Of a stretch of 42,310 nt of DNA, positions 28,478 through 36,770 are shown piece by piece; position 1 is the stretch's first letter, and each line of letters starts with the position of its first letter. Origin of the DNA: a virus. Under the pieces are notes generated by a model. That model was not told the origin of the DNA, ran no database searches, and saw nothing but the letters and a program-made list of their open reading frames with translations. The DNA lies in the IMG/VR virus record IMGVR_UViG_3300023181_000015, positions 1 to 42,310 of that record; one strand, written 5' to 3'. Made by a program: the position numbers and the translations under genes.

Positions 28478-28699
28478 ATGGAACAATACCGGATAGAATA
28501 TCAATTCGATACATCAGGAAGCACTAAAGGACAGTGGCGTAACTGGAACCACAAGAGGTATAAAAGCATTCGCCGTGCATTACAAGCTATTGATGCAATC
28601 CGAATATCGAACGGCAACGCTGGCAAAGTGTACTGGAATAATATTTTCGAGTATGACTATTGCCTTCATTTCCGAATCGTACACTATTACGGACATTAA
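28478..28699 (+). CDS. Hypothetical accessory protein, 73 aa
   Basis: Last gene of the rightward early region, ending just before its terminator. YRIEYQFDTSGSTKGQWRNW is followed by a basic helix (HKRYKSIRRALQAIDAIRIS). Its leader carries a GNRA hairpin. No family is recognised. Confidence 0.55.
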   Translation: MEQYRIEYQFDTSGSTKGQWRNWNHKRYKSIRRALQAIDAIRISNGNAGKVYWNNIFEYDYCLHFRIVHYYGH

Positions 28700-28703
28700 A
28701 AAA

Positions 28704-28721
28704 GCGCGGATAAAACCGCGC
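28704..28721. terminator. Intrinsic terminator between early region and tail/lysis operon
   Basis: GCGCGG (28704-28709), a 6-nt loop and CCGCGC (28716-28721), preceded by AAAAAA and followed by CTTTCTTTT. It lies between the convergent ends of the plus-strand early region (28699) and the minus-strand lysis genes (28745). Confidence 0.82.
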
Positions 28722-28744
28722 CTTTCTTTTCCTATAACCTACCC

Positions 28745-29035
28745 TTATACTTCTTCGCTCGGTGGCACTTCGTCTGCGTTCAGGTCGTCCGTTCCACTTT
28801 GCGCTGCTTCAATACGAGCAAATGCCGCATCCATTTCAGGCGTGCTATTGCCAGAATTGTCATAAGCGGTTTTAAGCGCCTGTACTTCTTTAAGAATCTT
28901 TTCTGCCTTGTCGGCTGCTGCGACCAGCTTGGCTGTTTGTTCTGCTTGTGTTGCCATAATGCTTTTGTTTTGTTTTACTATTTTGATTAGAAAAATAATG
29001 ACCACGATAATTAACCCTATAATTATTGCATCCAT
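28745..29035 (-). CDS. Membrane-anchored coiled-coil protein, 96 aa
   Basis: A strong N-terminal transmembrane helix (MDAIIIGLIIVVIIFLIKIV) is followed by a long Ala/Lys-rich coiled coil (AEQTAKLVAAADKAEKILKE) and an acidic tail. This topology fits an inner-membrane protein with a periplasmic coil, as in i-spanins or phage antiholin-like proteins. A TATATTTG box ends 4 nt before the ATG. It is at the 3' end of the tail/lysis block, and its role is inferred from position. Confidence 0.55.
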   Translation of the reverse strand: MDAIIIGLIIVVIIFLIKIVKQNKSIMATQAEQTAKLVAAADKAEKILKEVQALKTAYDNSGNSTPEMDAAFARIEAAQSGTDDLNADEVPPSEEV

Positions 29036-29039
29036 AAAT

Positions 29040-29047
29040 CAAATATA
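29040..29047 (-). promoter_or_regulatory. Candidate -7 box (leaderless type) before the membrane protein gene
   Basis: Minus strand TATATTTG, a full TAnnTTTG match, 4 nt before the ATG at 29035. A TTTG lies only 12 nt upstream, too close for a normal -33 element. Confidence 0.4.
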
Positions 29048-29071
29048 GTATTTTCGGGGCAAAAAAATATT

Positions 29072-29353
29072 ATGACAGTACAACAATCACACGTTAATTT
29101 ATTGGAATGGGCATTCCCTTTGCCAACCGGAATGGAAGAAGGTGACACAGATTTTGAAACCTTTAAATCCAGTTGTACCGCCACCGTTATTGATGAAGTA
29201 GCAACATTGACGGATATTGTAAATGAGCAGCCAGTACCAACCAATTACAGTACGGACTTTATGAGCCGTGGTACATGGTATCTGGTACATTTGGGCATCC
29301 TGTATATATGGCTTTCTACTCCGTTTGGGCCGTTGATTCCTCAAGTTGATTAG
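29072..29353 (+). CDS. Possible protein of 93 aa, plus strand
   Basis: A plus-strand frame in an otherwise empty gap of the minus-strand lysis block, overlapping the end of the minus-strand gene at 29316 by 38 nt. It reads MTVQQSHVNLLEWAFPLPTG, FETFKSSCTATVIDEVATLT and RGTWYLVHLGILYIW. The composition is protein-like. No promoter box or family supports it further, so it stays tentative. Confidence 0.4.
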   Translation: MTVQQSHVNLLEWAFPLPTGMEEGDTDFETFKSSCTATVIDEVATLTDIVNEQPVPTNYSTDFMSRGTWYLVHLGILYIWLSTPFGPLIPQVD

Positions 29354-29612
29354 AGTCCACCCAATCGGCTAAATCTTCCAGTCCGTTTGCCTGAATCCAA
29401 TCCGAAAACTCTTGTCCGGTCTTGTATCGTTGATAGCGCCTTTCCATTCTAAAATGGATGCCGTCAAACCTTACAAGATCGGGCATTTGTATTACACCTA
29501 CTTTGAGAAAGTCCGGCGTTTGTTTATTGAGTGAGTCGAAATAGCTAGTGTGCTGGCTTCCTACTTTTGCGGGGAGTAATGTCACCAATAATATCACTAC
29601 TAATTTCTTCAT
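29316..29612 (-). CDS. Small exported protein overlapping the spanin-like gene, 98 aa
   Basis: The signal peptide MKKLVVILLVTLLPAKVGSQ is followed by a soluble domain (TSYFDSLNKQTPDFLKVGVI; FRMERRYQRYKTGQEFSDWI). Its first 68 nt overlap the end of the upstream gene in another frame, the arrangement of Rz/Rz1 spanin genes. Unlike Rz1 there is no lipobox Cys, so an ordinary outer-membrane lipoprotein spanin is not supported. The role is uncertain. Confidence 0.6.
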   Translation of the reverse strand: MKKLVVILLVTLLPAKVGSQHTSYFDSLNKQTPDFLKVGVIQMPDLVRFDGIHFRMERRYQRYKTGQEFSDWIQANGLEDLADWVDSNQLEESTAQTE

Positions 29613-29901
29613 CTTTTGACATTATTAACAGCTTAGAGAAAGTCTGGTAATTTTTGATTTGTTCTTTTGCATCTTCGTTAGAGTCCTTAACCGCTTGTAA
29701 ATTTAATTCTTTTTGAACATCTAATTTAGTCTGCAAATCCAACCGCATAGCTTCCTTGCTATCAATTAACTTATAAATTATGCCACCACCTGTGGCCACC
29801 ACAAAACAAATAACGCCACAAAGTACTTTTATTATAGCAATGTGGGTCTTTTTGTCCAACAGTTTTACTGTGTCCTCGCTCAATCCTGTTGGTAAACTCA
29901 C
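29545..29901 (-). CDS. Putative spanin-like inner-membrane coiled-coil protein, 118 aa (GTG start)
   Basis: The frame opens at a GTG at 29901; a TAG lies two codons upstream in frame and no ATG is available. It has a short cytoplasmic start, a transmembrane helix at about 21-47 (IAIIKVLCGVICFVVATGGG) and a helical periplasmic part (LDLQTKLDVQKELNLQAVKD). This N-in/C-out coiled coil matches i-spanin (Rz) topology. Overlap with the next signal-peptide gene strengthens the comparison. A TACATTTG box lies 32 nt upstream. Confidence 0.55.
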   Translation of the reverse strand: MSLPTGLSEDTVKLLDKKTHIAIIKVLCGVICFVVATGGGIIYKLIDSKEAMRLDLQTKLDVQKELNLQAVKDSNEDAKEQIKNYQTFSKLLIMSKDEEISSDIIGDITPRKSRKPAH

Positions 29902-29933
29902 CCGCTAGCATTTTGGTTTTTAATAAATTGTAG

Positions 29934-29941
29934 CAAATGTA
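29934..29941 (-). promoter_or_regulatory. Candidate -7 box before the spanin-like gene
   Basis: Minus strand TACATTTG, a full TAnnTTTG match within TTATTACATTTGC. The same extended sequence occurs at the box before the 611-residue tail protein at 36771. Confidence 0.35.
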
Positions 29942-29968
29942 ATAAATACCGTAGAATTTCTTTTATAC

Positions 29969-30238
29969 TTAACGATCCCCACTGAAATCCCAACCGAATA
30001 GTTTTATCAGTTGGTTTACGCCGAAATTAGCCACTACAAGCCACCTGTTGATAGTGGATAGCGTAGCCTCTGGTATTTCGGTAATATTAGGTGCTGCAAG
30101 CGCCCAAAATGCCGTTAATGCTAGGAATATGCGGAATGCCCAACGCGCTGCCATTGGTGTTGGATTGTTCAATTGTCCCAGTCCGAAATGTACCGTAGCC
30201 CCTTCGCGCTTTGCTTGTTTTTCTGTTAAGTCTGCCAT
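29969..30238 (-). CDS. Holin-like small membrane protein, 89 aa
   Basis: A polar N-terminus (QAKREGATVHFGLGQLNNPT) is followed by a hydrophobic helix (WAFRIFLALTAFWALAA), a turn and a second amphipathic or membrane helix (INRWLVVANFGVNQLIKLFG). The size, two helices and position beside spanin-like genes after the tail fibres suggest a holin, though no named holin family is recognised. A small basal tail membrane protein is the alternative. Confidence 0.5.
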   Translation of the reverse strand: MADLTEKQAKREGATVHFGLGQLNNPTPMAARWAFRIFLALTAFWALAAPNITEIPEATLSTINRWLVVANFGVNQLIKLFGWDFSGDR

Positions 30239-30246
30239 AGTATTTT

Positions 30247-32193
30247 TTAATTTCCTTCTACTGTAAAGTTGTCAATCCGATTGTTACCGCACGAAGCAGG
30301 ATTTGCACAGACACTAGATGTACCGCGCTCAATAGTGATTCTTATTTTGAAGTTTGCATTATTGTTAGCGGCAGATATTGCTGTAAAGTCTAAGGTTTCA
30401 ACCGCTGCCAACACAGAAGAAATACTAATATTCCTTAGCAACGTATAAGTGCTACCATCCGTTGAATATTCTACTTTCTGATTTTCCGCACCGCTGCCGC
30501 TTCTGAATACTTCGTACTTCGCTATAATGCCCGTGCGCCCCGTTGTTGGTACGTTAAAAACTAATGTGGTTCCGATAGGGTTGTTTATCCGTACATGCGT
30601 TAATGCAGCATCCCCATTCCTTGCATTCAGCCCCGCGAACGTTTGGCCGGTGTTGCTGGTCATTTGTATAAATGTATTCGGCCCCCGTGTGTAGGTAATG
30701 GTTCCGGTGCCACTTGTTGCAGTAAGTTGAGCAAAGGAATCGGTTACTACATTAAAGTTCCAATAGTGCATCAATGTCAGTGGTACAAATGGCGGCGGAT
30801 CTGGCGGGGTTAATTCACCCGTCCAATAAATTGCCGGTGATGTTGATCTGTATGCAAATGGTTTTCCATCGCTACGGAAACGAATGATTTTAGCATCCCT
30901 CACAGGGTTGTAACCATAGGTGGTATCCATTCGATAACGCTTTATTTGCATAAAGTACTTCGCATAATCAGACCACTCAGCGTATGAAGTAGTATCGTAC
31001 CTGAATTTTTGCTCGGCGTAATCCACCCTACGCCCAACCCATACCGTACTATCTTCTTCCCAAGCACCGCTATTATAGATCAATGAAGTAAGGCTATCAA
31101 CGTAACCGTCAATATAACCCAAGCTAACACGGTGGCTTTTCCAATGGTTTTTATACGCCGCAGCAAAATATGGATCGGTCAAAAGCTTTGGCCACCAAAA
31201 GTCTAAAACGGATGGTAGAAATTCCGGCTGCGCGTCTTTTCTATTGCCGTAAGCCGCATCATAGTCCCAAGCGGGGCCGCCATATATCTTATCGTTGGTA
31301 ACGTAGTGATACCGGCTATTGAAGTCATAAACACTACCTAATTCATGTGTCAGCAAGTAACCAACCATTGACGGGACATCCATGTACTTACGATAGCCAT
31401 TTACAGTATCTGTAAGATCGCCCAACATAATTAACGAATCGAGGTGGTTTATAAATTTCCGCAGATACACCGCTTGCTGAACATTCATATCTTCTGGCTT
31501 AGGATATTTCACCAACACGCCGCGAGGTGTACTAACAGGGAATAGTATAACCGTATCTGCTGGCAAAGCTGGCCCTGTTTCCAGTATGTAGCCACCCGCC
31601 TTTACCTTTGCTGCTGTAGTATCTGTAATTGAAAGCTTTGGTATAGGCACACGTGTTGCACCGCGCTTGATGCTTTCCGAAAAGGTGTATAGCCCAATCG
31701 GCTCATTCGTTACTTCATCGCCCCAATAGATCAAAACCTTCACACAACGAGCGCCCCAATTACCCATAGCATTTGCGGCGTAGAAACCCATCATGTTTCT
31801 GATATGGCTACCGTCGAAAGGTTCAGAAAATAGCCTGAAATCTTTACCAGACGGCCACCCAAACAAAGCTTTGTCATTATCCGCAGAATCCGGCAAAATC
31901 AAATCAATGTTGTAAGGCTTTTTCAATTGATCGCCTGTTGAATTACCTGCCCTTTCAAGCAATACGAAGCCGTCATAAAGCGAATCGGGCAGATAGCTTG
32001 TGCTATACGTACCGCTTGCATTCACGATCTTCATTGTACACTTTATCTTCACATCCTTTACAGGATCTTGCGGCCCGATTGCAGGATTAACAGGCTTTAT
32101 ATAAACCTTTGGAATACCCGATTGCGCATACGGTAATACCTGACCATATAGCGCAACCGGAAGTAATAAAAGTATTGTTATTAATAATCTCAT
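30247..32193 (-). CDS. Secreted CotH-kinase-like protein with C-terminal beta domain, 648 aa
   Basis: A signal peptide, residues 1-17 (MRLLITILLLLPVALYG), is cleaved before Gln. Residues ~75-320 match the CotH atypical protein kinase: VLLERAGNSTGDQLKKPYNI (the 'RGnSs...KKpy' element), KDFRLFSEPFDGSHIRNMMG ('W.L...fD.s..Rn'), GLYTFSESIKRGATRV ('GvY.l.E.i'), then MDVPSMVGYLLTHELGSVYD (Asp290) and GGPAWDYDAAYGN (Asp310, Asp312, Asn317). These last acidic residues correspond to the ATP/metal site. The last ~170 residues form a beta-sandwich ending GNNRIDNFTVEGN, typical of secreted Bacteroidota proteins. CotH in Bacillus phosphorylates spore coat proteins. Here the substrate is unknown, perhaps a virion, cell-surface or fibre protein. 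Confidence 0.88.
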   Translation of the reverse strand: MRLLITILLLLPVALYGQVLPYAQSGIPKVYIKPVNPAIGPQDPVKDVKIKCTMKIVNASGTYSTSYLPDSLYDGFVLLERAGNSTGDQLKKPYNIDLILPDSADNDKALFGWPSGKDFRLFSEPFDGSHIRNMMGFYAANAMGNWGARCVKVLIYWGDEVTNEPIGLYTFSESIKRGATRVPIPKLSITDTTAAKVKAGGYILETGPALPADTVILFPVSTPRGVLVKYPKPEDMNVQQAVYLRKFINHLDSLIMLGDLTDTVNGYRKYMDVPSMVGYLLTHELGSVYDFNSRYHYVTNDKIYGGPAWDYDAAYGNRKDAQPEFLPSVLDFWWPKLLTDPYFAAAYKNHWKSHRVSLGYIDGYVDSLTSLIYNSGAWEEDSTVWVGRRVDYAEQKFRYDTTSYAEWSDYAKYFMQIKRYRMDTTYGYNPVRDAKIIRFRSDGKPFAYRSTSPAIYWTGELTPPDPPPFVPLTLMHYWNFNVVTDSFAQLTATSGTGTITYTRGPNTFIQMTSNTGQTFAGLNARNGDAALTHVRINNPIGTTLVFNVPTTGRTGIIAKYEVFRSGSGAENQKVEYSTDGSTYTLLRNISISSVLAAVETLDFTAISAANNNANFKIRITIERGTSSVCANPASCGNNRIDNFTVEGN

Positions 32194-32194
32194 G

Positions 32195-33367
32195 TTATGG
32201 TGTTAATACGGTTACTACTCCTGCTGGGCTTTTTGCTTTCAATTTCCCATCAGCGGAATCAACATATAATGTCATTCCCGTGCTAGGGTTTGGTGGTGCG
32301 TTCATAGGACTTAAATGCATCGAACCATTGACATCTAAATAGCTTTCGGGTGTGGTTGTATTGATGCCTACGCCACCATTTTCATCAATGTACATTCTGG
32401 TTAATACGCCTGTTCCGAAACTGTTAGATGTTCCAAACATCATGCGTGTACCGTAAGAACTTGACCCCTTAACGTAAATACCGGCTTGCGCTTCATTAAC
32501 GTTGTTTCCTGCTGCTGCAAAGGTGATTCCGCCGCCTGACTGATCCGTTGTAGCTTTAAGGTGAATGGTTCCTTTTACTATGCCGGGATTTGAAATGTTC
32601 CAAACCTTTGCAACGTCCGACATAATACTACCATCAGAAGCTAGTTGTAATGGTGCAAATCCACCCGTTATGTCGTGGAAAAACAAGCCAATGCCCGTAC
32701 TCGCACCGTCGCCAGCGCTAAAAATTGAATAGGCATGACCAGCCGAAAGGGTTGCATCAAGGTTTAAAGCTGCCCCAAGTCGCCCACCAGTACCTAGCGA
32801 ATTAATACGCAGCCCACTTTCATAAGATCCATTCATTTCACTTGGCACAAACGTGTAACCCAACCCGCTATACTTTACATTGGTTTGCAGGAAAGCACCG
32901 CTACCACCATTTACTTGGTAATCCCCAGCACTACCGGCAGGCGCGGCACCACCACCACCACCGGCTGCGATCATATCTTGCACCAGCTTAAAGTATGGTA
33001 TTGAATTTGCTACTTTCGGATAAGTAGTATCGCCAATTGTGAGATTGGAAAATAAAGAATCGGTAGATCCACCACCCAATGAAACGTATTTCAGGTTGCT
33101 GTTTGCTGTGCCGCCCTGATACATTGCAAGCTTTCTAGTGCCGCCGGAATCAATCCAATATGCATTCGATTGGTTGCGGTAAGCCAACGGGTTATTACTG
33201 GCGTTATTGGCCTGTGACAAGCTTGTAAATGGCGCGCCGCTGGTCTGTGTTAACCTGTAGTCGATGTTCTTTGGTGCGGTTATGTTCAGGCTGTTTGGAT
33301 ATGGCCCAATCTGTGCCGATGCAGCAAAGGAAAACAGTACAAGTGCTAAGAATATGATGCTTTTCAT
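32195..33367 (-). CDS. Tail fibre-like protein with signal peptide, 390 aa
   Basis: The signal peptide MKSIIFLALVLFSFAASA is followed by Q-I-G-P (ASA-Q cleavage). The chain is Gly/Ser/Asn-rich and beta-helical in character (NSNLKYVSLGGGSTDSLFSN; GGGGGAAPAGSAGDYQVNGG). Near the end lies the repeated-fibre motif GGVGINTTTPESYLDVNGSM, a 'GiGt.tP...LdvnG' signature of Bacteroidota adhesins and tail fibres, and YVDSADGKLKAKSPAGVVTV. An exported fibre inside the tail operon is unusual. It precedes the CotH-like gene by 1 nt. Confidence 0.78.
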   Translation of the reverse strand: MKSIIFLALVLFSFAASAQIGPYPNSLNITAPKNIDYRLTQTSGAPFTSLSQANNASNNPLAYRNQSNAYWIDSGGTRKLAMYQGGTANSNLKYVSLGGGSTDSLFSNLTIGDTTYPKVANSIPYFKLVQDMIAAGGGGGAAPAGSAGDYQVNGGSGAFLQTNVKYSGLGYTFVPSEMNGSYESGLRINSLGTGGRLGAALNLDATLSAGHAYSIFSAGDGASTGIGLFFHDITGGFAPLQLASDGSIMSDVAKVWNISNPGIVKGTIHLKATTDQSGGGITFAAAGNNVNEAQAGIYVKGSSSYGTRMMFGTSNSFGTGVLTRMYIDENGGVGINTTTPESYLDVNGSMHLSPMNAPPNPSTGMTLYVDSADGKLKAKSPAGVVTVLTP

Positions 33368-33368
33368 G

Positions 33369-34283
33369 TTATTGCTTAAATATTAATGTAGGTAATTCAG
33401 TTTCGTATTTTGTTCTGTATTGGCGTGAACCGGAAACCGTGAACGCGCTAAACACACCATCCCCACCAATTGGATCAGAATATCCATCCGGTAATTGTAC
33501 GGATTGTTTTTCCGGTTCAGATATTGGTTCCTGTATAATGTACCATTGCGGCCCCGATGAAGGAATGGTTAACGTATAATTAGATCCGCTTGATATATTA
33601 AACGGCGTGCCATTCGCTACCATAAACGATTCCGAGCGCACAGTATCCGTGCTTTGTAGATAGTAGTAGCCTGTAGCCGATCCTGCTGCCGGTATAACTG
33701 TTGCACTAGCCGCAATGCTTGGCGTGTAAAGTAATGTTTGAGCGGTTACGCGTACATCATAGGATTGTCCATTGGTTAAGCCTGTAATGGTGTAATTTTC
33801 GGCGCTTCCTTCATAAACAACGGTGCCGTCACGCTTAACAATGTAATTCATTGCGGTGCCGGGGTCATTAAACGGTGCATCCCAAACAAGTGCAATTGAA
33901 TTATTTTGTGGTGTTGCCACAAAATTTAGTGGCGCGCCAAGTACATGCTCATTCCGGTAGGTTATAAATTCATCAACCTTCGCCGTCATTAAGTTGTACG
34001 GCTCATCATTGTAAATCGTTACATCGTCCGTTAATGTATCAACCGGAAGCGTTCCAATGCCTGTAGTTGTTGCAATGCTGTTGATCGTTGCCCGAAAGCT
34101 AATAATGTCTGCCGCAAACCATTTATCCCCCCTGTTGAGGCTTAAAACAGGTTCAGGATCAATATAAGTATCTGCATTTGATTCGTAAAGCAGGTTATTG
34201 ATAGCATCAATCATGCTATTCACCTCATTATGATACGCTTTTGATACCCCGTTTACTTTTATCGGTATGTTTAGTAATTCCAT
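33369..34283 (-). CDS. FN3-domain tail/fibre protein, 304 aa
   Basis: A helical N-terminus (KVNGVSKAYHNEVNSMIDAI) leads to a fibronectin type III domain at about 120-205: APLNFVATPQNNSIALVWDA, YIVKRDGTVVYEGSAENYTI, TGLTNGQSYDVRVTAQT. This is the classic FN3 set of Trp, Tyr and 'l.nGt.Y.v.V'. FN3 domains on phage tail proteins usually aid host-surface binding. The C-terminal ~90 residues are beta-rich. There is no signal peptide. Confidence 0.85.
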   Translation of the reverse strand: MELLNIPIKVNGVSKAYHNEVNSMIDAINNLLYESNADTYIDPEPVLSLNRGDKWFAADIISFRATINSIATTTGIGTLPVDTLTDDVTIYNDEPYNLMTAKVDEFITYRNEHVLGAPLNFVATPQNNSIALVWDAPFNDPGTAMNYIVKRDGTVVYEGSAENYTITGLTNGQSYDVRVTAQTLLYTPSIAASATVIPAAGSATGYYYLQSTDTVRSESFMVANGTPFNISSGSNYTLTIPSSGPQWYIIQEPISEPEKQSVQLPDGYSDPIGGDGVFSAFTVSGSRQYRTKYETELPTLIFKQ

Positions 34284-34931
34284 TTATGATAAAATTATGG
34301 GTAAAGAATCGCCAAACATCCAATAAGAAGGAATTGCATCGCAAACGGTTATGTATAAGAAACCATCACCAAAAGAATCATCAAAGACCAATGTTTTTGT
34401 TACCTCGTCCTGTGTGACTACGGCGGTAACATTTTCTAACGGTTGGGCGTTCCAGCGATAGGAAAGTATTTCATAATCCTGCAAAAAAGAACCATCAATA
34501 GTATCGCTTCCTGCCGCAATCGGTGTGCCTGCATTTGTGATCGGCATATTCGGAACTTTATCGCCCCCATCGCCAAACTTGAAACATAAAACTTTTGTAC
34601 CGTATAAGGCCATTATTTCAATTTTATCAAAGTGTTCAGGATTGGAATACTGTATAAAGCCGTCATGTGATCTAAAGGAACCGTTAAAATCCCAATTATC
34701 AACAAATATAGTATTTAAGTAGCTTAGTAATGTAGCGAAATCAGCATAATAGTTTAGCAAAGGGTATGCCGTTTCAATTCCATCAATCGTAAAGTTGAGT
34801 GAACCGATCCAAATACCTGCATTTGGTATGTTATCCGTGTCAACCACGCTCAACCATACCGGCACATTATTAACATCACTGCTGTGAATGCACCCGCAAA
34901 TCCCGATCGATACCCTGTATTCTGCTACCAT
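34284..34931 (-). CDS. Tail-tip accessory protein, 215 aa
   Basis: A beta-rich protein (AEYRVSIGICGCIHSSDVNN; IGSLNFTIDGIETAYPLLNY; SYRWNAQPLENVTAVVTQDE) between two larger fibre proteins. The stop of the upstream gene overlaps its ATG. It is probably a structural or adsorption component. The family is not recognised. Confidence 0.6.
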   Translation of the reverse strand: MVAEYRVSIGICGCIHSSDVNNVPVWLSVVDTDNIPNAGIWIGSLNFTIDGIETAYPLLNYYADFATLLSYLNTIFVDNWDFNGSFRSHDGFIQYSNPEHFDKIEIMALYGTKVLCFKFGDGGDKVPNMPITNAGTPIAAGSDTIDGSFLQDYEILSYRWNAQPLENVTAVVTQDEVTKTLVFDDSFGDGFLYITVCDAIPSYWMFGDSLPIILS

Positions 34932-36766
34932 TAGTCTGTTACTACGTAAGCCCCTGCATTGGTGAAGTATGATAAATAAACCTGTGTACTAACGCCCGGC
35001 GGCGCGGCTGGTGTTTGTCCCGAAATATTCAGATAGCCAACCGCCCTAGCTGCGGCATCCCATTGATTATCCAAGTAAGCAACAAACGGTAAGAAATCCG
35101 AATCATCCAACGTACCACCGGAAAAATCAAAGTAAGTGACTTTTGTTGGGAATGAATCAAACCATGTAGTTGTGCTAAACGAACCAACCGAGCCTTTTAT
35201 GGTTATGGCTGTAAGGTTAGGCGTCATTGTGTCGTAATCTACAAAACGATCATTGTGCAATAGCGTTAATGCGGTATTTCCTTCGATGTATAATTGCTCT
35301 AATGATGTTGGCAATAAAGTCGGCCCCTTAAAGTCTTTAAGGCTGTAAGGAATAGATGGATCAGTAGCGCCATAATTCAAGAACACAATATTATCATTGT
35401 GCCATACGGTGAAAACGGGCTGCTCGGTATTTTGGGCGTATTCATGTGATGGATTTACGCCCCCTCCAACGTTTTGGATGCGCTCAATAGTCCCATCCCC
35501 CCAATCAATAACGATATTAGTACCGGCAAAGCTGAACTGGTTGTAAGTCTGCGGGTATCCAACATCGGGGCCGATCAGTTGGTTGTCGAAGGACTTAAAC
35601 ATGATCTCAACACTCATTGCCGTATGCCGGTCGTTACGTCCTTTGGTGTATGTTATGCTATTATCCCCTGCGCTGTAAACAAAGGAACCTTTTAAGCCCA
35701 ATGTATTTGCGTAGGTCGCAATCGGTGAAATGTCTGCCGATGAATTAACCACTTTTGCACCTGACAACATTTCGTTATTGCCCCCAACCATGCGCACAAA
35801 GCTAATCATGTAAGGGTATGATGTAGGAAATTCGTATCTAATGGTACTATCCCCAAATAAAGACAGGCTATCAACGTTCTGTTCCAGTAAAGGGAAACGA
35901 ACTGTCCATGTAGGGTACATTTCATGCGTTTCTATTTCCGGCGCTTGGTTGGGCTTTCTTACAAATTGCTGCCCGTTTATGGTGTAGTAATCGCAGCGCA
36001 AAGCATTGGCCAGTCTTTGTTGAAACCAACGTGCCGCACCTAACTTAGAATCCCACAAATGACCAGATACAAGTTCATGCGAAAAACTCATGTCCGAATA
36101 AGGGATTGAGGTTTCCCCCTGTTGCCCTGTGAAATCAGTATCTTGGTACTCTATCCCAACCGGCGCAACGTAGCCAATAACACGTAAGCAGAAGCGCGGG
36201 TTTAAGTCCCACCAAATATCATACCTGCCACTATCACTATGTTCATATTCAACCAGTACACTTTCATCATATTGATTCCGTACATCGAATAATTCAGAAC
36301 GGTAATAAACCTCATCAACACCCTCAACGGTTTTTGCTACCACGTAGTATTTGCCGTGGTTTAAGCCCAAATCAGTAAACGCAAACCTGTAACAATAGGT
36401 ACTCATTTGCACGCCGTCTATGAAATCACCAAGCTTATAAACAGTATCATAGGGCGTTATCGTGGCCACTTGCTGCGACTGACAATTGTAAAGCCAAACG
36501 GTTACTGTATTCACGTCCGGTATGCGCAACTGCATTGATATTTCATCCGTTAGTTGCCACGGTTGGCAAAAGTTCAGATCCTTTCTTTCATGTGGTAAAC
36601 GGGTTTCGTAATCAAGCCCGTCATTGTAGGTATAGCCGATATATTTGCCGCTCAATCCTGCCAATACTACTGGCAACAGGTAAGGGAAGCCGCCGGAAGT
36701 AACCTCTGGGAAGATTTTAACCAATCTTACAGGGTTCATTAGGCTGTACTTCATTATATTCGGCAT
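34931..36766 (-). CDS. Large tail-tip/fibre protein with PKD-like and leucine-rich regions, 611 aa
   Basis: I start at the ATG at 36766 (MPNIMKYSLMNPVRLVKIFP). The longer frame adds an aromatic, non-protein-like leader. Residues ~417-445 contain NIVIDWGDGTIERIQNVGGG through PSHEYA, a PKD-like motif ('WGDGt...H.Y'). It is followed by a leucine-rich, BspA-like stretch (LKDFKGPTLLPTSLEQLYIE; LTAITIKGSVGSFSTTTWFD; KVTYFDFSGGTLDDSDFLPF). Both are typical of surface-recognition proteins in Bacteroidota. A TACATTTG box ends 4 nt before the ATG, so it may start a late transcript. Confidence 0.75.
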   Translation of the reverse strand: MPNIMKYSLMNPVRLVKIFPEVTSGGFPYLLPVVLAGLSGKYIGYTYNDGLDYETRLPHERKDLNFCQPWQLTDEISMQLRIPDVNTVTVWLYNCQSQQVATITPYDTVYKLGDFIDGVQMSTYCYRFAFTDLGLNHGKYYVVAKTVEGVDEVYYRSELFDVRNQYDESVLVEYEHSDSGRYDIWWDLNPRFCLRVIGYVAPVGIEYQDTDFTGQQGETSIPYSDMSFSHELVSGHLWDSKLGAARWFQQRLANALRCDYYTINGQQFVRKPNQAPEIETHEMYPTWTVRFPLLEQNVDSLSLFGDSTIRYEFPTSYPYMISFVRMVGGNNEMLSGAKVVNSSADISPIATYANTLGLKGSFVYSAGDNSITYTKGRNDRHTAMSVEIMFKSFDNQLIGPDVGYPQTYNQFSFAGTNIVIDWGDGTIERIQNVGGGVNPSHEYAQNTEQPVFTVWHNDNIVFLNYGATDPSIPYSLKDFKGPTLLPTSLEQLYIEGNTALTLLHNDRFVDYDTMTPNLTAITIKGSVGSFSTTTWFDSFPTKVTYFDFSGGTLDDSDFLPFVAYLDNQWDAAARAVGYLNISGQTPAAPPGVSTQVYLSYFTNAGAYVVTD

Positions 36767-36770
36767 GTGG

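Noticed and set aside
29099-29344. Minus-strand 81-codon frame in the lysis gap
   Set aside because: Composition rich in Cys, Arg and Trp without pattern; opposite a more plausible plus-strand frame.
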